From: a bacterium UBA6115
GTDB lineage: Bacteria; Bacillota_A; Clostridia; Christensenellales; Aristaeellaceae
NCBI GenBank assembly: GCA_002428405.1
Contig: DIWD01000063.1
Coordinates: 1-14,136 of the forward strand
DNA: 14,136 nt
Reading direction: 5' to 3'
Below are positions 1-6,816 of this stretch, piece after piece. The number at the start of each line of letters is the position of its first letter. Position 1 is the first letter of the stretch. Below the pieces are notes generated by a model. It did not search any database. It was not told the origin of the DNA and saw nothing but the letters and a program-made list of their open reading frames with translations. The translations under genes and the position numbers were made by a program.

Positions 1-340
1 CGGTGTCCGTGCAGCGGTCGCATACAGCAGTCTTTGTGCCGTCCAAGGTGCAGGCTGCGTTGCCATCGGAGATGTAGTTGGTAAAGCTGTGCCCCAGGGC
101 GGAACCGGTGTCCGCGATCGTGTCGGTCTCCGTGCATCGGTCGCATACAGCAGTCTTAGTGCCATCCAAGGTACAGGCTGCGTTGCCGTCCGGGATGTAG
201 CTGGTGAAGCTGTGCCCCAGGGCGGAACCGGTGTCCGCGATCGTGTCGGTCTCCGTGCAGCGGTCGCATACAGCAGTCTTTGTGCCGTCCAAGGTGCAGG
301 CTGCGTTGCCATCGGAGATGTAGTTGGTAAAGCTGTGGCC
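1..340 (-). repeat. 123-bp tandem repeat inside the surface protein gene
   Basis: The motif CAGCGGTCGCATACAGCAG recurs at 12, 135 (with one change, CATCGG) and 258, a spacing of exactly 123 bases or 41 codons. About 2.8 units are visible and the array continues past the left edge. Within about 1-95 and 247-341 the outer copies are essentially identical. The middle copy differs at several positions and encodes SYIPDG where the others have NYISDG. Right of about 342 the similarity drops to the module level only. Confidence 0.95.
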
Positions 341-1111
341 CAAAGGCTCGCCCGGATCTGTGAAATACATATAGCTGCACAGGCTGCATAATAAATGGAT
401 GCTTTGCCCAGTCGTACATGTGGCAGGTGTTGTGCCGATTCTCTGCAGATCGCAGGAACTGACCTCCCTGTATCCGCAGCCGTTCCTCTGGCACTCTCGG
501 TAGTGTTTGCTTCCGCTGCCTGATGTGGTGCTGTCATGGACATAGGTCGACCATAAACCATAATCGTGGCCAAGGGCAGGCTCTCCCGGGATTGGGGTTT
601 TTACTGTATAACCGCAAATGGAGCAACGCTGGACGCTGTAGCCGGGTTCCGTACAGGTGGCGGGTTCCGAATATGCCGGCGGATAGTTATGATTGATGGG
701 CGGTTCCTTTGAAGCGCTTCCCGAAGCGACCAAGGCGCCGGCGACATTATAGACAAAGCAGTCAAAGGTCAGGATCTGTTCTGACGGCAGCGCGTTGGTT
801 ATGTCAAAACTTGAGGTGAAATTATAAGATACGCCGTCAACATCCCTTCCAGCTGAGTCTCTCCATTCCAATACATCGACCTTGGATCCGCTCCGAACAT
901 CCACCCAGAATCCTGTGAAGGCTTCAGTTTTGGGTGAAGTGGTTACCGCAACCGTGATTGGCATTTTTCCCCCATGTGGAGTTGCGGTCAACGTGATGGT
1001 GATGGTGAAATCAACAGCCTTTGCGGGGAATACCTGCAGGACAAGCGCCAGGCAAAACAAGGCGGTGACAATCAGACGAACAAGTGGCTGATGCTTCCGA
1101 ATGCGCTTCAT
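1..1111 (-). CDS. Secreted cysteine-rich repeat protein, 5' part (runs off left edge)
   Basis: An open frame of 370 codons starts at ATG 1111-1109 and is still open at the window edge, so the C-terminus is missing. A GGAGAA ribosome binding site lies 6 bases upstream of the start. The first 32 residues form a Sec signal peptide: a basic N-terminus MKRIRKH, a hydrophobic core, and a likely cut after AKA. Then comes a beta-rich region of about 110 residues, and from about residue 150 a chain of modules that each carry a Gly-His, a Cys, and a CxxC (CSIC, CSLC, CDRC). The last modules form exact 41-residue tandem repeats. Such GH...C...CxxC modules are common in surface proteins of Clostridia. 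The four ligands per module suggest structural zinc or disulfide staples, which is inference. No anchor is visible because the C-terminus is absent. The likely role is cell-surface adhesion or scaffolding; no enzymatic domain is seen. Confidence 0.85.
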   Translation of the reverse strand, partial: MKRIRKHQPLVRLIVTALFCLALVLQVFPAKAVDFTITITLTATPHGGKMPITVAVTTSPKTEAFTGFWVDVRSGSKVDVLEWRDSAGRDVDGVSYNFTSSFDITNALPSEQILTFDCFVYNVAGALVASGSASKEPPINHNYPPAYSEPATCTEPGYSVQRCSICGYTVKTPIPGEPALGHDYGLWSTYVHDSTTSGSGSKHYRECQRNGCGYREVSSCDLQRIGTTPATCTTGQSIHLLCSLCSYMYFTDPGEPLGHSFTNYISDGNAACTLDGTKTAVCDRCTETDTIADTGSALGHSFTSYIPDGNAACTLDGTKTAVCDRCTETDTIADTGSALGHSFTNYISDGNAACTLDGTKTAVCDRCTDT

Positions 1112-1455
1112 CTTATTTCTCCAAGTCAGGTCAGTCTGGCGGCGGAGGCTTTTATATTTTTCTGGGAAGGGCAGGGGAGCGGCATGCTTATTTTGATGTG
1201 TTAAAACAATACAGGAAGGACATTCTGCAACGGTCTCATTTTAGCCAGACAGCGGCAGGGGCAACAGAGCCAAAAAACGCTGATTTTGGAGGGGATTATA
1301 CTGATCGAACGAGTAAACGCACGGATGGGCCGAAAAATTTTATGTCTCCGCTAAGCCGAAAAAGGAAAGAGTAGCGGAGCCTACACTGACTGAGAGAGGC
1401 TACGCGGAGGCGAAAAAGAGCCGGCTCATCGAAGCGTTTATGGTTGAGATCAGTA
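1112..1455. other. Gap between surface protein and LuxR regulator genes
   Basis: These 344 bases hold the upstream region of the surface protein gene and the downstream region of the regulator gene. I see no convincing -35/-10 pair; an isolated TATAAA (minus strand, about 1155-1160) has no matching -35. On the plus strand a stop-bounded frame of 49 codons (1317-1466) reads like protein, ending in IEAFMVEISIKR, but it has no start in a good context and is too short to call. A possible hairpin at 1346-1379 is listed separately. Confidence 0.5.
1346..1379 (-). terminator. Possible hairpin terminator after the LuxR regulator
   Basis: CTCCGCTA at 1346-1353 pairs with TAGCGGAG at 1372-1379 (8 bp stem, 18 base loop). 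On the minus strand it is followed after a few bases by AAAATTTTT. It lies 77 bases past the stop of the regulator gene. The long loop and the displaced T run make this a weak terminator candidate. Confidence 0.25.
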
Positions 1456-2628
1456 TTAAGCGCTGATGACAAACGCTTTGAGCTCTTTGCGGCTGGTGAT
1501 ATTCAGTTTTTGATAAACGGAACGCAGGTGTCCTTTCAGGGTGCTGAGCGACAGGCCCAGCCGTCCGGCGCTTTCCTGGTTGCTCAGGCCGCCGGCGACG
1601 CTCAGGGCCACCTGGTATTCACGGCGTGTCAGGATGGTGGCGATTTGCTCCCGGGTCAGGAAGTTGTGGACTTCCAGCCATGACCCGGACAATGTTTTAT
1701 GCAGGGACAGGACCTTTTGCAGCTGGTCCGGGCAGGTCTCCTGCAGGCAGCGCTCCCCCAGGCCCAGCAGGGAGGAAATGTTCTCCGCGAAAGGGGAAAG
1801 AAACCCTTTTGGCAGGCAGATGTCGATCGCCCGCATCAGCGCCTCCCGGGCCTTTTCCATCTGATTTTGGTAAAGGTAAGCGTGCGCGAGCATGATGTAC
1901 AGATACGCCTCCCCGATGCCAAAGCCCCGCGGCAGAAGGCTTAGCGCGCCTTCCGCCATGCCCAGCAGCTCTTCGATGCGCCCCAGCGCCAGCAGGGCCT
2001 TCCCCCGCAGGTATAGCGCGAAGGGCAAAGACGCGGATGGAAGACTTGCGAGAACTCCGCCCGTCAGCCAGGAAGCGCCCATTTTTGGCGCAAAGGCGCT
2101 GATGGCCAGGGCGCCCCATGCCAGCTGCGCCATGAGGCATCCCGGGGAATTGGCGGCCGGCCCGGCGCAAAGGCGAAGAAGGATGCTCCGGGTTTCATGA
2201 AACGAGCGGGTGTCCCCCGCGGAGATCCTGGCGGCTGATGAAATCATCGTCGCGGCCAGGTAGGAAGGATCCTGCTCCCGGACCCCTTCAAGGCAGCGTG
2301 AAGCCGCTAAATAGTCGCCGCGCATGTAGGCGATTTCGGCCGCCAGCTGTTTCTTTTCAGCATCTGTCTTGGTGTGCGCCAGCATCTGAGTTTCATCATT
2401 CAGGCGCATCATGTCCCCGTCAAGCAGCAGCAGGCGCGGCCAGTAGGAGGGGTAGCTGGGCGTGAAAGCGGCCCTGGGGTCCCGCGGCTTCTGCGCGTCA
2501 GCAGGCAGCAGCCACATCCGCCCTGCGCGCCGCGCGCCGGGCAGACGCCCCTTTGCACAGTAGGTCTGTACGCGCCTGGGCGAAATATCCCAGAGCCGGG
2601 CTGCCTGGCTGCAGGTGATTTCGGACAT
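1456..2628 (-). CDS. LuxR-type transcription regulator with an additional N-terminal helix-turn-helix
   Basis: This is a cytoplasmic DNA-binding regulator of 390 residues. Residues about 3-46 (TCSQAARLWDISPRRVQTYC, then a GR-x-W-x-LPADAQKP wing) look like the winged helix-turn-helix of the excisionase/MerR type. The middle is an alpha-helical, TPR-like solenoid with no Walker A motif, so it is not a full MalT/LAL-type ATPase. Residues about 330-384 are a typical LuxR/GerE domain (LTRREYQ, GLSNQESAGRLGLSLSTLKG, HLRSVYQKL). I chose ATG 2628 because a GGAAAGG ribosome binding site precedes it, the N-terminal helix-turn-helix begins right after it, and a promoter (2684-2712) lies inside the upstream extension to 2730. 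Its target and signal are unknown. Neighbours are separated by gaps over 300 bases, so it is probably monocistronic. Confidence 0.82.
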   Translation of the reverse strand: MSEITCSQAARLWDISPRRVQTYCAKGRLPGARRAGRMWLLPADAQKPRDPRAAFTPSYPSYWPRLLLLDGDMMRLNDETQMLAHTKTDAEKKQLAAEIAYMRGDYLAASRCLEGVREQDPSYLAATMISSAARISAGDTRSFHETRSILLRLCAGPAANSPGCLMAQLAWGALAISAFAPKMGASWLTGGVLASLPSASLPFALYLRGKALLALGRIEELLGMAEGALSLLPRGFGIGEAYLYIMLAHAYLYQNQMEKAREALMRAIDICLPKGFLSPFAENISSLLGLGERCLQETCPDQLQKVLSLHKTLSGSWLEVHNFLTREQIATILTRREYQVALSVAGGLSNQESAGRLGLSLSTLKGHLRSVYQKLNITSRKELKAFVISA

Positions 2629-2683
2629 CGCCACTGCCTTTCCGCGCGGATACCGTCTTTTGCGGTCCTGTTCCTGTCTATTA

Positions 2684-2712
2684 AGTATATTCGCACAAGC
2701 GAACAGACGCAA
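2684..2712 (-). promoter_or_regulatory. Sigma-A type promoter of the LuxR regulator
   Basis: On the minus strand, TTGCGT (2712-2707) is followed after exactly 17 bases by TATACT (2689-2684). The predicted transcript would start near 2677, leaving a leader of about 50 bases before ATG 2628. The -10 matches 5 of 6 consensus bases; the -35 is weak. Confidence 0.5.
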
Positions 2713-2754
2713 GCGGAACGGCCCGGGCATTTGGCCTTGTATTCCCGATATTCA

Positions 2755-3033
2755 TTACGAGGGTTCTCTTATTCCAAGTGAAGTATGGATGTCTTTCTGC
2801 TTCCTGATGATTTCTCCAAGAACATGGACATGTTCGGGCGATTCAAGCGGTTCAATCGCATCAAACTCATACAAAAGACCCTGCAGCGTCCGCTTTTCAA
2901 GGAGTCCGTTTCCTGCTTCCTGTTCTTTATAAAGAAGAGGAAGATGAACACCTCAAACCCGACGCAGATCTTGCCGCTGAGGGACAATTCCAAAGAAACA
3001 TTCATTCTGCGGAAGTTCAATTGTTCCTATAGA
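2755..3033 (-). pseudogene. Decayed small reading frame with an in-frame TGA
   Basis: This gap holds a minus-strand frame bounded by stops at 3036-3034 and 2757-2755 and broken once by TGA at 2955-2953. The upstream 26 codons read GTIELPQNECFFGIVPQRQD and on. The downstream 65 codons contain LLEKRTLQGLLYEFDAIEPL and end in RKQKDIHTSLGIREPS. Both halves look like ordinary soluble protein, much more so than the competing frames. No ATG start is present in frame. I do not recognise the family. The likeliest reading is a remnant of a small gene, with a CGA-to-TGA change as one possible cause of the break. A short reading frame in another phase, or chance, cannot be excluded. Confidence 0.35.
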
Positions 3034-3053
3034 TCACCAAACTGCTGTGCGGA

Positions 3054-4211
3054 TCATAACCCTGTTCTTGTGAAGCTGTATTCTCTGATGATCAAACCGT
3101 TTTCTTCATGAACCGTTGTGCTGATCTGATAGCCGTTGAAAGGCTTTGCTTCAAGCAATTTTTCCAGCTCGCCTTCTCTGAGTTCGCTTCCGTTCTTAAC
3201 CCTATAAAAATTGAATGTAAGCCAGGCGGTATACATCTCTTTCTGGAAATGTTGAGCAATCACGTCATAATCCCGGTATCTCATCAAGCCGGTCGGGTTC
3301 TCTATGCCGCTCATCGCATACAGAATTTTAACGATGCCGATGCAGCCGGTCGTGATGTAATTCAGTTCGCTGTTGGGAGGGGTATACCTCATTTTTACGC
3401 TTTCTATCAGATTATTTCGAGTAAAACCTTCGATTTCCACTTTAGCTGCAGGATGCTGAAAGCTCATCACAAAGGGGACCAAGCCCTGCTCGTCAGCTTT
3501 GCCCGTCTTCACTTTATATGGTACAAACTTTTTTGTGTGAATGACTGCGCTGCCTAAAATGTTCGCGCTTTGCGTGTAACCTTCAAAGTTCCAGCGCTCT
3601 ACAAAGCCTTCCAAATCAACCGGCAATGCCAGTTGCTCCGCAGTATAAGGCGGATCCGGTTCTATGCCGGCAAGGTAATTGAATGAAACCTTTACCGCAA
3701 GGCCCTCCTTTGATTTTTCTATGATTTGTCCCCTGTAATTCCTGATTTCAAACTGCCCCAAGCCATCCGGATTGAACTGTCGGTAAGCGGCTTCAAAAAA
3801 TTCATTGAAGGCATCATTTCCATTCAATTTTTCATCGGAAGTCAGCGCATGAATAGCTGCCAAAACAGGGAAAACACTGCCGTGGTATTTTAAGGTGATC
3901 GTAAAATTGTTCACGTGGCCTTTCCAATCCGGGGCTGCGATTTGTTCCTCTCCTGGGTCTTTGACAAGCAAACCCTCTATCGTGCCCTCAACTCCCTTGA
4001 TCGTAAAGGGTATATTGCCTTGCTTGTCCGCTTTTTTCAAATCCCCTTTAGCCGGTTTGTTATGCAGGAGTTCTTGCATAAAAGCATTATATTCGGAGAG
4101 AAAATCAGGATAATAGACGCGTTTCTCATCAGTGGCAGTGGTCGCAAACGCTCCTGCGTGCACCAAACAAATAAGAAGCAGCACAAGCGTCAATGAAATC
4201 CATTTTCTCAT
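3054..4211 (-). CDS. Secreted protein of unknown function with two related halves
   Basis: The product has 385 residues. A Sec signal peptide (MRKWISLTLVLLLICLVHAG, likely cut after AFA at residue 23) shows export; there is no lipobox cysteine at the cut and no later membrane segment. The mature part appears duplicated: KADKQGNIPF at residue 60 matches KADEQGLVPF at residue 238, each followed by a strand pair, a helical stretch (LAAIHAL and VKILYAM) and further strands. I do not recognise a family or any catalytic motif. The start has an AGAAGG ribosome binding site 7 bases upstream and a near-consensus promoter (4253-4281). The gene is clearly more AT-rich than the genes on its right, which hints at a different origin. 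It appears to be transcribed alone. Confidence 0.85.
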   Translation of the reverse strand: MRKWISLTLVLLLICLVHAGAFATTATDEKRVYYPDFLSEYNAFMQELLHNKPAKGDLKKADKQGNIPFTIKGVEGTIEGLLVKDPGEEQIAAPDWKGHVNNFTITLKYHGSVFPVLAAIHALTSDEKLNGNDAFNEFFEAAYRQFNPDGLGQFEIRNYRGQIIEKSKEGLAVKVSFNYLAGIEPDPPYTAEQLALPVDLEGFVERWNFEGYTQSANILGSAVIHTKKFVPYKVKTGKADEQGLVPFVMSFQHPAAKVEIEGFTRNNLIESVKMRYTPPNSELNYITTGCIGIVKILYAMSGIENPTGLMRYRDYDVIAQHFQKEMYTAWLTFNFYRVKNGSELREGELEKLLEAKPFNGYQISTTVHEENGLIIREYSFTRTGL

Positions 4212-4252
4212 AAATGAACCTTCTTTCCCTCAATGTATGAGACTCTGTATTG

Positions 4253-4281
4253 ATCATATGATATAAAACTAAAATTGTAAA
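4253..4281 (-). promoter_or_regulatory. Promoter of the secreted two-repeat protein gene
   Basis: On the minus strand, TTTACA (4281-4276), a 17-base spacer and TATGAT (4258-4253) each match consensus in 5 of 6 bases. The start of transcription would fall near 4246, about 35 bases before ATG 4211. Confidence 0.65.
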
Positions 4282-4282
4282 T

Positions 4283-4550
4283 ATTTCAGCTTCGTTCCCA
4301 TCAAGAACCTCCGGTGGTTTCGATCATGTTTATTGACGTTCTCGTGGCTGTAGAATCAGCGATCCAGGATCCTTTGACACTTTTATACCGCATTACATCC
4401 AATTCACGCAACACACCACCCCGTTATACGCTTTATAAATGTAACGATCGACTGTGTCAGTAAAAACCGCGTTTATTATTGAAGTATCAAAGAGTTAGCG
4501 CTTGTGCCACATTGCATATTCCGAGAACTCGGGTTTGACGGAAACAGTGT
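4283..4550. other. Gap with short fragments only
   Basis: No gene can be supported here. On the minus strand, 40 codons from 4423 to 4304 read protein-like (ending RTSINMIETTGGS, stop 4303-4301) without a good start. Its stop overlaps, as TGATG, a 10-codon frame (MGTKLKYLQF) that has a strong GGAGG site 6 bases upstream. That short frame ends inside the promoter listed at 4253-4281, so it cannot be a leader for that transcript. These are probably remnants or chance. Confidence 0.4.
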
Positions 4551-4582
4551 AAAAACAGGAAGCCGGGCTGTATCAGCCCGGC
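4551..4582 (-). terminator. Rho-independent terminator of the glycyl radical enzyme operon
   Basis: GCCGGGCTG and CAGCCCGGC (4562-4582) form a perfect 9 bp GC-rich stem with a 3-base loop. On the minus strand it is followed by TTCCTGTTTTT. It lies 36 bases past the stop of the glycyl radical enzyme gene. Confidence 0.85.
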
Positions 4583-4618
4583 GTGTTTTGCCGCAAAGGG
4601 TGAGGCGGGTGCCAGCGG

Positions 4619-6799
4619 CTACTGCGCGACCATGATCCGGTCGACCACCAGCTGCCTGAACTCCGGTGACAGGGAGGCGAAATAGGCGGTAAAGCCTGTC
4701 ACCCGCACCACCAGGTCGGGGAACAGCGAGGGATCCTGATGGGCGGCGAGAATCGTTTTTTCATCGATGATGTTCGCGTTGATGAGAGTGCCGCCGGACT
4801 GCAGATGCGTTTTAAAAAGGGCCATGACCTTGTCCACACCGCCCTCCCCGGCGGTGATGCCTGGGTCCAGCTCCACCTGGAAGGGGGCGGTGTTGCCCCT
4901 TTTGCACTGGACCGCGACAATGGCGTCGGACAGGGAGGTCATCTCCCCGCTCTTGACTGAACCGGGCATGGGATTGACGCCGTGGTTCACCGGCGCGCCA
5001 GCCAGCCGCCCGTCGGGCGTCGCGCCCACGCTCTGGCCGAAAACAATGGTCTTGGACCAGGAGAACAGCCCGGGGATGAACCGCACCGGGCCATCGGTGC
5101 GTTCCCTTGCCACCCTGTCGCTAAAGGATGAGGAGATCCGTTTTGCCCATTTCAATCCCCGGCTTTTGGGCTGGCCGTACTTGTCAGCGGTGAGCAGGAA
5201 TGCCCGCACGCGCCTGGCCTGGGGCGAGGCGTAATTGGTCCGCAGTGCGTTCTTGACCTGCAGCCAGGTGATCCGGCCCTCGTCCACCACCCGCTGTTCC
5301 AGCGCGGCGAAGGAATCCGCCGCGACCGCGATGCCTACCCCGTCCACCCCGATGTTGTAGTACTCAAGGCAGTAATCCGAGGCGTCCCTTCCTTTTTCGA
5401 TAGGCCCTTGGGTAAAGAGGTTGAGGAACAGCTCCGGGGAATTGTACCTGTGGGTCGCCAGGTGGAAATCAGCGGCCCTGAACACCGTTTCCAACGCACA
5501 GGCCAGGTGCGAACTGAAAAGCTCCCACAGCCGTTCCATCGTTGTTTCTCCCAGGGCCATCAATTCGTCAAAGGCAACCTCGAAGATTTTGGCGAAATTG
5601 ACCTTGATGCAGTCGTTGATCCCATACTCGATGCCGGGGATCGCCATCCAGTGGCATCCCACCGCGATGCGCTTGCGCGCCAGTTCCTCCGGAAAGCCAT
5701 TGCGCATGAACCCGTCCACCAGGGATTTGTCGCCTGAAAACCTCGGCCAGCCATGCTTGTGCTTGAACAGCTTCTCGACGCATTTCCGGAAAAAGGCCCG
5801 GTCCATTCCCTCATGCACGCGTACGGTCAGGTTCACGGTGATGTCCAGCCGGTCCGCCGCGTCCAGCAAGAGCCAGGATACCTGGTTGATCATGTCCTCT
5901 TTGTCCCTGCCGATGCCGCCCAACTGATAGTATTTCGTATCGGCCAGCAGGACGCCGGCCAGGAAGTACACCGCGTCCTCGTCGTCGATGCTGCCCGCGT
6001 CCCTGTCGGCGCGGTAGTAGGGGTAAAGGACCTCGTCGATCTGCCCCCCGCACCCGTCCAGGTTGTAGCACTTTCCGGTTATGTTGTACCAGCACATAAA
6101 CTGGCACGCTTCCCGCAGGCTGCGCGGCGGGCCTTGCTCTATCCATCGGTTGGCCTCCAGCATGCCGCGGAGGTTTTCTAAAATCAGCGGGTCCGTTTCC
6201 ATCTTCAGCAGCTCTTCGATCCTGTCTGAGGTGCGCCTGATCCAGGCGATGATGGTTTTAACCACGCTCTCTTCCGCCTGGTAAAACTCCACCGTCTCCG
6301 GGTCTTTGCCGTTGAGGGCGGCGTAGCGGTGCACCTTCTCCAGCAGCCCGCCCCAGCCAAGGCGCATGCCGATGGTGATGTCCCCGCAGAAGTGCTCCAC
6401 CGCGCCGATGCCGTGGTCAATGTCATACTTTTCAATCGCGGGGACCAGCTCCTGGAAGCTGTAATCCGGGTTGCACAGGTGTTTACGGTACTTGTAAAGG
6501 ATGTGGAAGTAGTTACCCGCCATCGGGGAATAGGGCACCACGACGGGCGGGAAACTGTTCACGAGGGAGTCATAATTCATAGCCCAGCCGGTATATCCAT
6601 AAAAGTCACCGTTTTCGTGGTTTGGGACCGGCGCCCAGCCCGCTCCACCGAGCGGGGCGAGAAAATGGTGGTCATCCTCGTCCAGGTAGCCCAGGGACTT
6701 CACCTTTTTCGCTGTTTCCAGCAGCTTGTCCGCCCGCAGCCTGGCCAGCAGGCTGTTGATGAGGTCGCGCTTCTCCCCGGTTGACAAATTGCTCCACAT
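4619..6799 (-). CDS. Glycyl radical enzyme, pyruvate formate-lyase superfamily, unassigned substrate
   Basis: The product has 726 residues and belongs to the oxygen-sensitive enzymes that carry a stable glycyl radical and make a transient thiyl radical on an active-site cysteine. The C-terminus has the radical motif RVTGFTAYF with Gly702 as the radical site. The active-site cysteine is Cys382 in AVGCHWMAIPG. Known dehydratases and C-C, C-N or C-S lyases of this superfamily usually read GCVE, with a catalytic Glu two residues on; here that place is Trp, and pyruvate formate-lyase's double Cys is absent. The substrate therefore cannot be read from the sequence. I chose ATG 6799 because an AGAAGGG site lies 9 bases upstream; ATG 6808 directly abuts the site, and the longer frame to 6868 overlaps the activase. 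It is translated 17 bases behind its activase in one operon closed by the terminator at 4551-4582. Confidence 0.93.
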   Translation of the reverse strand: MWSNLSTGEKRDLINSLLARLRADKLLETAKKVKSLGYLDEDDHHFLAPLGGAGWAPVPNHENGDFYGYTGWAMNYDSLVNSFPPVVVPYSPMAGNYFHILYKYRKHLCNPDYSFQELVPAIEKYDIDHGIGAVEHFCGDITIGMRLGWGGLLEKVHRYAALNGKDPETVEFYQAEESVVKTIIAWIRRTSDRIEELLKMETDPLILENLRGMLEANRWIEQGPPRSLREACQFMCWYNITGKCYNLDGCGGQIDEVLYPYYRADRDAGSIDDEDAVYFLAGVLLADTKYYQLGGIGRDKEDMINQVSWLLLDAADRLDITVNLTVRVHEGMDRAFFRKCVEKLFKHKHGWPRFSGDKSLVDGFMRNGFPEELARKRIAVGCHWMAIPGIEYGINDCIKVNFAKIFEVAFDELMALGETTMERLWELFSSHLACALETVFRAADFHLATHRYNSPELFLNLFTQGPIEKGRDASDYCLEYYNIGVDGVGIAVAADSFAALEQRVVDEGRITWLQVKNALRTNYASPQARRVRAFLLTADKYGQPKSRGLKWAKRISSSFSDRVARERTDGPVRFIPGLFSWSKTIVFGQSVGATPDGRLAGAPVNHGVNPMPGSVKSGEMTSLSDAIVAVQCKRGNTAPFQVELDPGITAGEGGVDKVMALFKTHLQSGGTLINANIIDEKTILAAHQDPSLFPDLVVRVTGFTAYFASLSPEFRQLVVDRIMVAQ

Positions 6800-6816
6800 G
6801 GCGGTCATCCCTTCTG

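Noticed and set aside
1..340. A CRISPR array
   Set aside because: The repeats are directly adjacent 123-base coding units without spacers.
89..494. Open frames on both strands within the repeat array (89-391 plus, 156-494 minus)
   Set aside because: A 123-base repeat is a multiple of three, so every stop-free frame stays open. Only the frame from ATG 1111 with signal peptide and Cys modules makes sense.
1317..1466. Plus-strand 49-codon frame ending IEAFMVEISIKR
   Set aside because: Protein-like in sound but short enough to arise by chance, without start or ribosome binding site, and it overlaps the end of the regulator gene and a hairpin.
2629..2730. Longer N-terminus of the LuxR regulator starting at 2730
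   Set aside because: The extension contains the predicted promoter, is Arg-rich and atypical, and the ribosome binding site and helix-turn-helix start support ATG 2628.
2953..2955. Selenocysteine at the in-frame TGA
   Set aside because: The context is not a CxxU or UxxC type motif, no stable stem-loop is evident right after it, and the frame lacks a start.
2785..3111. Plus-strand 108-codon frame
   Set aside because: It runs 58 bases into the end of the opposite secreted-protein gene and has no convincing ribosome binding site. The minus-strand frame in the same region is more protein-like.
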